Assembly: GCA_029582265.1 (NCBI GenBank)
Contig: CM055816.1
Span: 96,436,809 to 96,500,808 of the forward strand
DNA: 64,000 nucleotides
Source of the DNA: Zoroaster sp. YZ-2022
Taxonomy: Eukaryota; Echinodermata; Asteroidea; Forcipulatida; Zoroasteridae
Reading direction: 5' to 3'
Part shown: positions 19,901 to 32,186 of the stretch, in pieces
Layout: every line of letters starts with the position of its first letter
Numbering within the stretch: position 1 is the first letter of the stretch
Translations under genes and position numbers: made by a program
The notes under the pieces: generated by a model
Told to the model about the DNA's origin: nothing
The model's input: only the letters and a program-made list of their open reading frames with translations
Database searches by the model: none

Positions 19901-21072
19901 ATTTTCTGAGATTTTTCTTATTTTGTAAGTTTAACGTAACATCAATTTAGTAATTATAACCAACTGGATCATACTAATTAAGAGCTTTAGAATATTTAAA
20001 GAACCCCAAAACCATCACCCCATAAATTTGACAAGCAGATGTTTATAATTACCAATCTCATACAGCATTTCTAAATTTCGAATATAAAATCATTAATAAG
20101 ACGTGCCATGACACTTATACGAACACCGCGGTTGCATCGCGCTTAATTTGTCAGTAGCTGTGAAGGGGCGCTATAACTTATGTTGCGTTGAACACTAGCA
20201 ACTGCCAATGGTTTTAACAGATGCCTAGAGGTCTAGACAACAATTTGAAGCAAAAAAAATGTAAGGGCCCTTTAGGTTGATGTTTATTTTAGTTCTGATA
20301 ACGCTTTCCCCTACCCCAAATCGACATAAAATATACCCTATTATGTGTACCCATAGCAGTTATAGAAATAAACATCTCTCATCCTCTGGCTGATGGCTCC
20401 AGCCTGTCTGGAATCATGTTCTGGCACACCATAGTGGGTAACTGGTAGCTGTTGATAAGCCGCTCAGAGCCGAAGTCAATGGCCTTGTGTTGACAGATGG
20501 GATTAGGATTTGTACACGGTCCTATGGGACCGTGCAGGATTATACACGGTCCTATGGGACCATGCTTTTGCAGTAGGATTTTTGGGTCAAGGGTTCAAAG
20601 CAGGCTAATGGGAATTAACCATGCTATTTGGGTATAATTCAACAGTGAACTTACGGAATTTGAGAAATTTGGGGTAGCATTAACGGAGTAATTAAATTTT
20701 GTTTACAAACCTACTTACAAAATAAGCGGCGTGGCACGCCGCTGACTCATTCGGACAAACTATTTTCTATTATCTTCTTTTAATACATAAAACACTTTAA
20801 TGGTAACAATACTCTAACTAATTGGTAGGCAAAAGTTCTGGAATGATATCTGTACTAGATCAACATTACACTAACACAAAGTTAACACAAAACAAATGGA
20901 AATTTCTGTGGGGGACATGTACTTTGAACGTTTTTATAAGTTAGAGTCATCAAAATTTTGTAGGCCTACACATTTCTACAGACAATTAAGATTATAAAAT
21001 AATGCTTTTTATTAGTGCAGCATTATATTATGTTAGATTCAATTGAATAAAGTCACTCCAGCCTTTTGCACA

Positions 21073-21653
21073 TGACCTCTCAAATATGGCCTCTCAAATC
21101 GGCCTCTCAAATATGGCCTCAAATATGACCTCTCAAATTGGCCTCTCAAATATGGTCTCTCAAATATGGCCTCTCAAATCGGCCCTTCAAATATGGCCTC
21201 TCAAATATGGTCTCTCAAACATGGCCTCTCAAATATGACCTCTCAAATCGGACTCTCAAATATGGCCTCTCAAATATGGCTTCTCAAATATGGACTCTCT
21301 AATCGGCGTCTCAAATATGGCCTCTTTTAATATGGCCTCTCAAATATGACCTCTCAAATCGACCTCTCAAATATGACCTCTCAAATATGGCCTCTCAAAT
21401 ATGGCCTCTCAAATATAGCCTCTCAACATGACCTCTCAAATCGCCCTCTCAAATATGGCCTCTCAAATATGGCCTCTCAAATCGGCCCCTCAAATATGGC
21501 CTCTCAAATATGGCCTCTCAAATATGGCCTCTCAAATCGGCCTTTCAAATGTGGCTTCTCAAATATGGCATCTCAAATAAGACCTCTCAAATCGACCTCT
21601 CAAATCGACCTCTCAAATAATTATGGCCTCTCAAATCAGCCTCTCAAATTTCA
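21073..21653. repeat. 14-bp minisatellite, copy-2 block
   Basis: Same GGCCTCTCAAATAT array with a few units gained or lost relative to block 1. Confidence 0.95.
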
Positions 21654-22756
21654 CTTCTGACCCTGTATATCAATACGGCACGCTGGTCAGTCATTTAAAA
21701 AACGCAATGGGCCCACAAGAATTTTATCTTGTGTAGTATCCGGTGTTGTATCCCGTGTGCAAGATCTGAATGCACCCGTGTGCATTTACAGACATTTTAT
21801 CACAAATGTATATTGTCTTTACATTTATAACAAAACAACGTATACAATTACCTAAATTACCTCCCGAAAAAAAGTAATAATTTCTGGTTAGTGCTGTAGA
21901 CAAGTACACACATGCAGCGACATGATGCCTGGTAGCAAATGTAGGCATAATACTTGAAGATATCATTGACAAACAAGTGGCTCAAAACACAAATTGCAAA
22001 AATAAATACTGGTAGCTAAAACGTGCTTTTGATAATCTTACACACAAAAAAGCGCCATGAAGCAACGAGCTAAATCGCACAAATGTTCATTGTGTTATGG
22101 TCACAGTTCTTTAAATTCCATTTTCAGCTCATAGTATGGTAGTAGAAGATGAAATATAAGTGCTACCAGGAAAAAATGGTATAAAGCTGGTTTTGGTGTC
22201 AAACGAAGCAGAATTCTTAGTAGAACAACATATCCAAAATCCGCAAAAATCCTCTTTAGGGAATTTTTTTATAGGTATTTGATTTTTGATTTTTTTATTT
22301 TGTTCGCATTCATATTGTGATAAAGAATGATGGTGCAATCCCATTCAGTGACACTCCATCTTTGTTGACTTTTTGTTTTTGTTTTTCAAGATGCATTTGT
22401 TATACAAAATGAAATACAGTGAATCCGTATCTGACTATTTCCAATGTTTGTCCATTTGACAATAAAATTTGTGGGAATAGTAGGCCTTATGTTTGAAGGT
22501 ACCAATAATGACCGATCGGTCAAAAATAGGGAAACGTGTAGAAGAGACAGGATATTTTTTCAGATCCTTTAGTAGCAATAGCTAAGCTTTCATGCCTCAC
22601 TTGGCAATCATCAGTTGCATGTAATGGTTCAAATTAAGCAACCGGGTGGTCTCCTGTCTTATTTTTAAGATAAGACATTGAATTTATAATGTTATAATGT
22701 GTCCGTTTTGTTTGAGTGAGAGTTCGTTGATTTTATGTGATTTGTTCCTGTAATAG

Positions 22757-23470
22757 GAAAGCAGAACATTAAGGATTTCATCTGGTTCTTCGAAAAAACA
22801 GAGTCGTATGGGGTGGGGAGCGAGTTTCTCAGTTGATCCTTTTGGATCTGTGTTTGTGAGATTTGCTCGGATTAGTTTCTCCCGAATGTTTGGGCCTTTC
22901 TGAGATGCAACAAAGGGTTGTTTCGGAAATACTTCTGAGAGGTGTGGGTTTGTTGTATCAGCGGCGGGTGTTTGTTTACTGCTTGTTTCACATCTTTGTG
23001 GTTAACGAACGCATTATAGGTTGTTGAGAAAACCAGTGGTACTTCCTTGTTTTGTTTACCTTTTGTAGCTTGTGAATCAGTTTGGCTCGGTTTGCCAGTG
23101 ACACTTTGTGCGGTGCGTTGTTTATCTCAGTTTGAGTATAGCCTCTAGCTGATAGTTTTTGTGAGAGAATCTTGACTTTTCTACGAAATCTTCCTCATTG
23201 TTGGTATTTCTCGCATATCGGAGGTTTCTCCGTAGATAAATGCTTTGAATACATGGGGTGGGTGTGATGAGGTTATGTGTAGAAACTGATATGTTTCTGT
23301 TGGTTTGGTACACTTTTGTGTCAATTATGCCAGTTTCACGGAAGAGTTTTCCTTTGAAAATGGTTAAGTCAAGATAATCGATTGAGGTTTTTGAGGCCTC
23401 GTATGTGAATTTGAGATTTGCTTGCAACTGATTCATAGTGTTTATGAGATTCTTGTCATGTTCTTTTTAT
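22757..23470 (-). pseudogene. Penelope-like RT remnant, uninterrupted copy 2
   Basis: Reads from high to low coordinates. About 23436-23330 encodes NLKFTYEASKTSIDYLDLTI, corresponding to the FLDL.I motif of Penelope-like RTs. Next come TKVYQTNRN (family TKVY.KPT) and LRYARNTNNEEDF (family LRL.RIC....DF). The C-terminal VFSTTYN and PFVAFRKA segments follow at 23100-22860. The catalytic Y.DD motif, which should lie upstream near 23470-23640, is not readable. Several frame breaks are present, so no enzyme can be made. The TA at 23146-23147 is the empty target of the insertions in blocks 1 and 3. Confidence 0.7.
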
Positions 23471-24008
23471 GAGTTCTCAGACGAATATGAGCAAGTTGAA
23501 ATGTTGTGGCTTCCAATTTGTTTTCGAGCGTTGCACTGTGTGGTTTTTGGATGCCAAGTGGATGGTGGTTTGAAAGGGTGGGTTTTGGAAGTTTTGTTAC
23601 GCATTTATAGGTATGCAATTCTCAATTTCCTATGAAAAGTGTTAAAATCACTCAAAAGATAAAAACGGGTTGGTCTAGCAGGGGTTGGAACGAGGTTTAA
23701 ACCTTTATCCAGAGCACGTTTTTCCTTGAAATAGTTTTGATTTGAATAGGTTTGTGATGAATTGTTCACTTTGTTCTGCTAGTGTAGTCAGTAGACTAAT
23801 TGGGTAATGTTTGGTTTTATATGAGTGTTCAAGTGAAAATTATTTCAATTTTCGTTTTGACTCTGAACGTTTCCTACTTTAATTTCCCGTTTGCCATAGT
23901 CGGGAGATAGTTATGTGCTAAATAATATATACTTTTATATTTGTAATATATTAATTAGATAATAGGGTAGACAGATGGCATGAAATATCTCTTTTGAGAA
24001 GTTGTGGT

Positions 24009-24024
24009 GGTCCTGAAAAGGACC
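24009..24024 (-). promoter_or_regulatory. Histone-type mRNA 3' stem-loop, copy 2 (exact)
   Basis: Minus strand GGTCCTTTTCAGGACC: a 6-bp stem and TTTC loop matching the metazoan histone consensus GGYYCTTNTCAGRRCC at every position. CCACC precedes it and ACCA follows. A purine-rich CTCAAAAGAGA follows about 10 bases later, as expected for a U7 snRNA target. Immediately upstream (24060-24120) is a short histone-H2A-like tail. Confidence 0.6.
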
Positions 24025-24039
24025 GGTGGAAATGAAATA

Positions 24040-24120
24040 TTTTGAAAGTGCTGACTTACTCTTGGCCGCTTCTTTTTCCCGTGTTGGCAGAGGCTGAGGA
24101 TGGTACCATGCCCACGGGCC
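24040..24120 (-). pseudogene. Possible histone H2A C-terminal remnant
   Basis: Minus strand about 35 bp upstream of the stem-loop reads ...CTGCCAACACGGGAAAA... and GCGGCCAAGAGTAAG. The codons TGK and then AAKSK, one frame apart, resemble the basic tail of H2A (LLPKKT..AAKSK). The normal stop is missing and no histone fold is found upstream, where the TTTAAATCA tract begins. The identification rests mainly on the adjacent hairpin. Confidence 0.3.
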
Positions 24121-24842
24121 AGCGTCCTCAGCAGCGTTGCTTGATTTAAATCACGTTGATTTAAATTGCGATTTAAATCACATGATTTTTTCAAAAAATC
24201 ACTGATTTAAATCAATTTTGAAAATTTATTTTCTGAGATTTTTCTTATTTGTAAGTTTAACGTAACATCAATTTAGTAATTATAACCAACTGGATCATAC
24301 TAATTAAGAGCTTTAGAATATTTAAAAGAACCCCAAAAACCATCACCCCCATAAATTTGACAAGCAGATGTTTATAATTACCAATCTCATACAGCATTTC
24401 TAAATTTCGAATATAAAATCATTAATAAGACGTGCCATGACACTTATACGAACACCGCGGTTGCATCGCGCTTAATTTGTCAGTAGCTGTGAAGGGGCGC
24501 TATAACTTATGTTGCGTTGAACACTACCAACTGCCAATGGTTTTAACAGATGCCTAGAGGTCTAGACAACAATTTGAAGCAAAAAAAATGTAAGGGCCCT
24601 TTAGGTTGATGTTTATTTTAGTTCTGATAACGCTTTTTCCCCTACCCCAAATCGACATAAAATATACCCTATTATGTGTACCCATAGCAGTTATAGAAAT
24701 AAACATCTCTCATCCTCTGGCTGATGGCTCCAGCCTGTCTGGAATCATGTTCTGGCACACCATAGTGGGTAACTGGTAGCTGTTGATAAGCCGCTCAGAG
24801 CCGAAGTCAATGGCCTTGTGTTGACAGATGGGATTAGGATTT

Positions 24843-24896
24843 GTACACGGTCCTATGGGACCGTGCAGGATTTGTACACGGTCCTATGGGACCATG
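24843..24896. repeat. Paired palindromes CACGGTCCTATGGGACCGTG
   Basis: Two copies of a hairpin CACGGTCC-TATG-GGACC(G/A)TG, about 30 bp apart; the same pair is at about 20515-20562 in block 1. Confidence 0.8.
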
Positions 24897-25410
24897 CTTT
24901 TTGCAGTAGGATTTTTTGGGTCAAGGATTCAAAGCAGGCTAATGGGAATTAACCATGCTATTTGGGTATACTTCAACAGTGAACTTACGGAATTTGAGAA
25001 ATTTGGGGTAAGCATTAACGGAGTAATTAAATTTTGTTTACAAACCTACTTACAAAATAAGCGGCGTGGCACGCCGCTGACTCATTCGGACAAACTATTT
25101 TTCTATTATCTTCTTTTAATACATAAAACACTTTAATGGTAACAATACTCTAACTAATTGGTAGGCAAAAAGTTCTGGAATGATATCTGTACTAGATCAA
25201 CATTACACTAACACAAAGTTAACACAAAACAAATGGAAATTTCTGTGGGGGGGACATGTACTTTGAACGTTTTTATAAGTTAGAGTCATCAAAATTTTGT
25301 GAGCCTACACATTTCTACAGACAATTAAGATTATAAAAATAATGCTTTTATTAGTGCAGCATTATATTATGTTAGATTCAATTGAATAAAGTCACTCCAG
25401 CCTTTTGCAC

Positions 25411-25992
25411 ATGACCTCTCAAATATGGCCTCTCAAATCGGCCTCTCAAATATGGCCTCTCAAATATGACCTCTCAAATTGGCCTCTCAAATATGGTCTC
25501 TCAAATATGGCCTCTCAAATCGGCCCTTCAAATATGGCCTCTCAAATATGGTCTCAAACATGGCCTCTCAAATATGACCTCTCAAATCGGACTCTCAAAT
25601 ATGGCCTCTCAAATATGGCTTCTCAAATATGGACTCTCTAATCGGCGTCTCAAATATGGCCTCTCTAATATGGCCTCTCAAATATGACCTCTCAAATCGA
25701 CCTCTCAAATATGACCTCTCAAATATGGCCTCTCAAATATGGCCTCTCAAATATGGCCTCTCAAATATGACCTCTCAAATCGCCCTCTCAAATATGGCCT
25801 CTCAAATATGGCCTCTCAAATCGGCCCCTCAAATATGGCCTCTCAAATATGGCCTCTCAAATATGGCCTCTCAAATCGGCCTTTCAAATGTGGCTTCTCA
25901 AATATGGCATCTCAAATAAGACCTCTCAAATCGACCTCTCAAATCGACCTCTCAAATAATTATGGCCTCTCAAATCAGCCTCTCAAATTTCA
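25411..25992. repeat. 14-bp minisatellite, copy-3 block
   Basis: Same GGCCTCTCAAATAT array; a few short units differ from the other blocks. Confidence 0.95.
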
Positions 25993-27090
25993 CTTCTGAC
26001 CCTGTATATCAATACGGCACGCTGGTCAGTCATTAAAAAAACGCGATGGGCCCACAAGAATTTTATCTTGTGTAGTATCCGGTGTTGTATCCCGTGTGCA
26101 AGATCTGAATGCACCCGTGTGCATTTACAGACATTTTATCACAAATGTATATTGTCTTTACATTTATAACAAAACAACGTATACAATTACCTAAATTACC
26201 TCCCGAAAAAAAGTAATAATTTCTGGTTAGTGCTGTAGACAAGTACACACATGCAGCGACATAATGCCTGGTAGCAAATGTAGGCATAATACTTGAAGAT
26301 ATCATTGACAAACAAGTGGCTCAAAACACAAATTGCAAAAATAAATACTGGTAGCTAAAACGTGCTTTTGATAATCTTACACACAAAAAAGCGCCATGAA
26401 GCAACGAGCTAAATCGCACAAATGTTCATTGTGTTATGGTCACAGTTCTTTAAATTCCATTTTCAGCTCATAGTATGGTAGTAGAAGATGAAATATAGGT
26501 GCTACCAGGAAAAAATGGTATAAAGCTGGTTTTGGTGTCAAACGAAGCAGAATTCTTAGTAGAACAACATATCCAAAATCCGCAAAAATCCTCTTTAGGG
26601 AATTTTTTTATAGGTATTTGATTTTTTATTATTATTTTTTTTTCGCATTCATATTGTGATAAAGAATGATGGTGCAATCCCATTCAGTGACACTCCATCT
26701 TTGTTGACTTTTTGTTTTTGTTTTTCAAGATGCATTTGTTATACATAATGAAATACAGTGAATCCGTATCTGACTATTTCCAATGTTTGTCCATTTGACA
26801 ATAAAATTTGTGGGAATAGTAGACCTTGTGTTTGAAGGTACCAATAATGACCGATCGGTCAAAAATAGGGAAACGTGTAGAAGAGACAGGATATTTTTTC
26901 AGATCCTTTAGTAGCAATAGCTAAGCTTTCATGCCTCACTTGGCAATCATCAGTTGCATGTAATGGTTCAAATTAAGCAACCGGGTGGTCTCCTGTCTTA
27001 TTTTTAAGATAAGACATTGAATTTATAATGTTATAATGTGTCCGTTTTGTTTGAGTGAGAGAGTTCGTTGATTTTATGTGATTTGTTCCT

Positions 27091-27490
27091 CTAATAGGGA
27101 AAGCAGAACATTAAGGATTTCATCTGGTTCTTCGAAAAAAACAGAGTCGTATGGGGTGGGAGCGAGTTTCTCGGTTGATCCTTTTGTATCTGTGTTTGTG
27201 AGATTTGCTCAGTTAGTTTCTCCCGTATGTTTTGGGCCTTTCTGAATGCAACAAAGGGTTGTTTCGGAAATACTTCTGAGAGGTGTGGGTTTTGTTGTAT
27301 CAGCGGCCGGTGTTTGTTTACTGCTTGTTTCACATCTTTGTGGTTAACGAACGCATTATAGGTTGTTGAGAAAACCAGTGGTACTTCCTTGTTTTGTTTA
27401 CCTTTTGGTAGCTTGTGAATCAGTTTGGCTCGGTTTGCCAATGACACTTTGTGCGGTGCGTTGTTTATCTCAGTTTGAGTATAGCCTCTA
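27091..27490 (-). pseudogene. Penelope-like RT remnant, C-terminal part, copy 3
   Basis: The longest clean frame of this region (118 codons, 27447-27091). SLANRAKLIHKLPKGKQ comes first, then VFSTTYNAFVNHKDVKQ, RPLIQQNPHLSEVFPKQ and PFVAFRKAQNIREKL. The domain order agrees with the thumb-side end of Penelope-like RTs. The upstream half is displaced to 35943 by the array insertion; the target TA is 27489-27490. Confidence 0.75.
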
Positions 27491-27672
27491 CAATCCCGCC
27501 CAAATCTCGCTGGGCCCCCCGGCCCCCTGACAATGTTGGCTCTTATTGGGCGGTCTGTGCTCCGGCTGGAATAACAACTGGGGGACTGGGGGAGCAGGGG
27601 AGCGGAGAGCGGAGAGCGGGGACAGCGTAGGGTATGTTTATTGTCACGTGTCCCAACTATTTTGGCCGGGAT

Positions 27673-28806
27673 TGTCTGAATTTTCTCTTAGTTTATCTAC
27701 GGAGCCGTGACCAGACGCGGGCAAACCGCAGTCTTTGTCTTTGTCTCAAGGACAATACATTAAGGGACAAGGCAAGTGATGGTGTTGGTGATCATCTCGT
27801 GATGATGATGATGCCAATGATGTAGGTGACGCTGGACGTCATCCTCATCCTCATTATCCTCATCATATTCGTCACTCTCCTCCTCAAAATCATCATCCAA
27901 TAATCAAAAATAATAATCAAAAATAAATAAACAATAAATAAATAAAAGTAATATTATTGTCGGTGTTGCGGACAAAAATACATAAACATTCTACTTGGTT
28001 GGGATTCGAACATACGACCTCTGCATTTCAGATCAGATGTCTTAACCACTAGACCACCGTGGCAACCTGCAAGCGTTCCCAGTTCGATACCCTTGCAGGA
28101 TGCATGGCTGCAATGCGCTTGCGCGCAAAACACAGATGATCAGAACTTTATTGTAGGGTGCACCGTACACGGTTCACCATGCCATTTTGGTCCATAAGTT
28201 CCCAAAAGAGAGTTTGTGTTCAACGCGAAAAGCACATTAAGATACACAAACAACATACCAGCCTCTTCAATTTGGTTTCATCCCCTCATTCCGTTATTTT
28301 GACGAAAAATCCAACGGTGATCCATCGAAACCAATAAATAAAAAAGGAAGGGAGTGACTCTCCTTCTTTATTGTTCAGTGGTGAACCGTGGTTACATTAT
28401 CCATCGACATATGAATGGGACCGAACTGGTGTATACCACGGTGGTATAGTGGATAAGACACCTGTTGTAAAACGCGGGGATCGTGGGTTCGAATCCCACC
28501 CGATTAGAACGTTTGTATCTTTTTGTATAAAGAGTATAATTTATCACACATTAGGGTAAAATCTACAATAATATTTTATCATTATTATAATTTTTCCCCA
28601 AATAATTTTATTTAATTCAACCTTGGGACGATATTTCATGTTTTGGAAACAAAACCAAACACCCCTCCAGATAAAAACTTAATAATACTTGTGTAGTAAT
28701 AAAATAAAATAAACTGAACAAAAAATAAAATCACAAAGACAGACAATATGCGCATGGATAAAATGGGCATGTCGCTCACATATTATACTACAAGGAAATT
28801 CAGACA
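27673..28806 (+). repeat. Foldback unit U1
   Basis: Type-2 arm 27994-28067 (minus); type-1 arm 28435-28506 (plus). Left junction spacer, right junction palindrome. It carries some right-array variants (GATTAGAACG, CCGTACACGG), unlike its neighbours. Confidence 0.9.
28435..28506 (+). tRNA. Type-1 tRNA-like arm (representative; probably not a functional tRNA)
   Basis: 72 nt. Canonical A box TGGTATAGTGG and B box GGTTCGAATCC; D-stem GTAT/AGAC with one mismatch. The T-stem GTGGG/CCCAC is intact with loop TTCGAAT. Anticodon stem CCTGT/GCGGG is weak, and its loop has 8 nt (TGTAAAAC) instead of 7, so no anticodon can be assigned. The acceptor arms ACCACGG and CCGATTA pair at only three positions. 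It is therefore a tRNA-derived, SINE-like sequence that may keep pol III promoter boxes. Positions of all other copies are given in the unit entries. Confidence 0.4.
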
Positions 28807-29937
28807 TGTCTGAATTTTCTCTTGTTATCTACGGAGCCGTGACCAGACGCGGGCAAACCGCAGTCTTTGTCTTTGTCTCAAGGACAATACATTAAGGGAC
28901 AAGGCAAGTGATGGTGTTGGTGATCATCTCGTGATGATGATGATGCCAATGATGTGGTGACGCTGGACGTCATCCTCATCCTCATTATCCTCATCATATT
29001 CGTCACTCTCCTCCTCAAAATCATCATCCAATAATCAAAAATAATAATCAAAAAATAAATAAACAATAAATAAATAAAAGTAATATTATTGTCGGTGTTG
29101 CGGACAAAAATACATAAACATTCTACTTGGTTGGGATTCGAACATACGATCTCTGCATTTCAGATCAGATGTCTTAACCACTAGACCACCGTGGCAACCT
29201 GCAAGCGTTCCCAGTTCGATACCCTTGGACGATGCATGGCTGCAATGCGCTTGCGCGCAAAACACAGATGATCAGAACTTTATTGTAGGGTGCACCGTGC
29301 ACGGTTCACCATGCCATTTTGGTCCATAAGTTCCCAAAAGAGAGTTTGTGTTCAACGCGAAAAGCACATTAAGATACACAAACAACATACAAGCCTCTTC
29401 AATTTGGTTTCATCCCCTCATTCCGTTATTTTGACGAAAAATCCAACGGTGATCCATCGAAACCAAAAAAGAAAGGAAGGGAGTGACTCTCCTTCTTTAT
29501 TGTTCAGTGGTGAACCGTGGTTACATTATCCATCGACATATGAATGGGACCGAGCTGGTATATACCACGGTGGTATAGTGGATAAGACACCTGTTGTAAA
29601 ACGCGGGGATCGTGGGTTCGAATCCCACCCGATTACAACGTTTGTATCTTTTTGTATAAAGAGTATAATTTATCACACATTAAGGTAAAATCTACAATAA
29701 TATTTTATCATTATTATAATTTTTTCCCCAAATAATTTTCTTTAATTCAACCTTTGGACGCTATTTCATGTTTGGGAAACAAAACCAAACACCCCTCCAG
29801 AGAAAACTTAATAATACTACTGTAGTAATAAAATAAAATAAACTGAACAAAAAAAATAAAATCACAAAGACAGACAATATGCGCATGGATAAAATGGGCA
29901 TGTCGCTCACATATTATACTACAAGGGAATTCAGACA
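28807..29937 (+). repeat. Foldback unit U2
   Basis: Type-2 arm 29126-29199 (minus); type-1 arm 29564-29635 (plus). Palindromic junctions on both sides. GAGCTGGTA variant before the type-1 arm. Confidence 0.9.
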
Positions 29938-31060
29938 TGTCTGAATTTTCTCTTAGTTTATCTGGAGCCGTGACCAGACGCGGGCAAACCGCAGTCTTTG
30001 TCTTTGTCTCAAGGACAATACATTAAGGACAAGGCAAGTGATGGTGTTGGTGATCATCTTGTGATGATGATGATGCCAATGATGTAGGTGACGCTGGACG
30101 TCATCCTCATCCTCATTATCCTCATCATATTCGTCACTCTCCTCCTCAAAATCATCATCCAATAATCAAAAAATAATAATCAAAAAATAAATAAACAATA
30201 AATAAATAAAAGTAATATTATTGTCGGTGTTGCGGACAAAAATACATAAACATTCTACTTGGTTGGGATTCGAACATACGATCTCTGCATTTCAGATCAG
30301 ATGTCTTAACCACTAGACCACCGTGGCAACCTGCAAGCGTTCCCAGTTCGATACCCTTGGACGATGCATGGCTGCAATGCGCTTGCGCGCAAAACACATA
30401 TGATCAGAACTTTATTGTAGGGTGCACCGTGCACGGTTCACCATGCCATTTTGGTCCATAAGTTCCCAAAAGAGAGTTTGTGTTCAACGCGAAAAGCACA
30501 TTAAGATACACAAACAACATACAAGCTCTCTTCAATTTGGTTTCATCCTCATTCCGTTATTTTGACGAAAATCCAACGGTGATCCATCGAAACCAAAAAG
30601 AAAGGAAGGAGTGACTCTCCTTTCTTTATTGTTCAGTGGTGAACCGTGGTTACATTATCCATCGACATATGAATGGGACCGAACTGGTGTATACCACGGT
30701 GGTATAGTGGATAAGACACCTGTTGTAAAACGCGGGGATCGTGGGTTCGAATCCCACCCGATTGCAACGTTTGTATCTTTTTGTATAAAGAGTATAATTT
30801 ATCACATTAGGGTAAAATCTACAATAATATTTTATCATTATTATAATTTTTCCCCAAATAATTTTCTTTAATTCAACCTTTGACGCTATTTCATGTTTGG
30901 GAAACAAAACCAAACACCCTCCAGAGAAAACTTAATAATACTACTGTAGTAATAAAATAAAATAAACTGAACGAAAACATAAAATCACAAAGACAGACAA
31001 TAAGCGCATGGATAAAATGGGCATGTCGCTCACATATTATACTACAAGGGAATTCAGACA
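29938..31060 (+). repeat. Foldback unit U3
   Basis: Type-2 arm 30258-30331 (minus); type-1 arm 30693-30764 (plus), ending GATTGC. Palindromic junctions on both sides. Confidence 0.9.
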
Positions 31061-32186
31061 TGTCTGAATTTTCTCTTAGTTTATCTACGGAGCCGTGACC
31101 AGACGCGGGCAAACCGCAGTCTTTGTCTTTGTCTCAAGGACAATACATTAAGGGACAAGGCAAGTGATGGTGTTGGTGATCATCTCGTGATGATGATGAT
31201 GCCAATGATGTAGGTGACGCTGGACGTCATCCTCATCCTCATTATCCTCATCATATTCGTCACTCTCCTCCGCAAAAATCATCATCCAATAATCAAAAAT
31301 AATAATCAAAAATAAATAAACAATAAATAAATAAAAGTAATATTATTGTCGGTGTTGCGGACAAAAATACATAAACATTCTACTTGGTTGGGATTCGAAC
31401 ATACGATCTCTGCATTTCAGATCAGATGTCTTAACCACTAGACCACCGTGGCAACCTGCAAGCGTTCCCAGTTCGATACCCTTGGACGATGCATGGCTGC
31501 AATGCGCTTGCGCGCAAAACACAGATGATCAGAACTTTATTGTAGGGTGCACCGTGCACGGTTCACCATGCCATTTTGGTCCATAAGTTCCCAAAAGAGA
31601 GTTTGTGTTCAACGCGAAAAGCACATTAAGATACACAAACAACATACAAGCCTCTTCAATTTGGTTTCATCCCCTCATTCCGTTATTTTGACGAAAAATC
31701 CAACGGTGATCCATCGAAACCAAAAAAGAAAGGAAGGGAGTGACTCTCCTTTATTGTTCAGTGGTGAACCGTGGTTACATTATCCATCGACATATGAATG
31801 GGACCGAGCTGGTATATACCACGGTGGTATAGTGGATAAGACACCTGTTGTAAAACGCGGGGATCGTGGGTTCGAATCCCACCCGATTACAACGTTTGTA
31901 TCTTTTTGTATAAAGAGTATAATTTATCACACATTAAGGTAAAATCTACAATAATATTTTATCATTATTATAATTTTTCCCCAAATAATTTTCTTTAATT
32001 CAACCTTTGGACGCTATTTCATGTTTGGGAAACAAAACCAAACACCCCTCCAGAGAAAACTTAATAATACTACTGTAGTAATAAAATAAAATAAACTGAA
32101 CAAAAAATAAAATCACAAAGACAGACAATATGCGCATGGATAAAATGGGCATGTCGCTCACATATTATACTACAGGAATTCAGACA
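31061..32186 (+). repeat. Foldback unit U4
   Basis: Type-2 arm 31383-31456 (minus); type-1 arm 31818-31889 (plus). Left junction palindrome; right junction spacer 32187-32356, which itself has small deletions. Confidence 0.9.

Larger units (their letters stand above)
14856..20702. repeat. 4.3-kb block, copy 1 (with 1500-bp insertion)
   Basis: First of three direct copies. The GC palindrome lies at 14891, 20726 and 25061, giving distances of 5835 and 4335 bp; the excess of 1500 equals the insertion at 17315-18814. Contents in order: GC palindrome, 14-bp minisatellite, about 1.1 kb with no gene, minus-strand Penelope-type RT remnants split by the insertion, a histone-type 3' signal, a TTTAAATCA tract, and CACGGTCCTATGGGACCGTG palindromes at about 20515-20560. 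Confidence 0.9.
20703..25037. repeat. 4.3-kb block, copy 2 (no insertion)
   Basis: Full copy of the block, GC palindrome to GC palindrome 4335 bp, with the RT region uninterrupted at 23146-23147. It differs from copies 1 and 3 by scattered single-base and homopolymer indels, some of which may be consensus errors. It gives the reference empty site for the insertions in the other two copies. Confidence 0.9.

Noticed and set aside
20390..20500. Minus-strand 38-codon open stretch kept in blocks 1 and 2 (ends PDRLEPSARG)
   Set aside because: Frame is clean but short, no start or splice sites seen, and block identity alone explains conservation.
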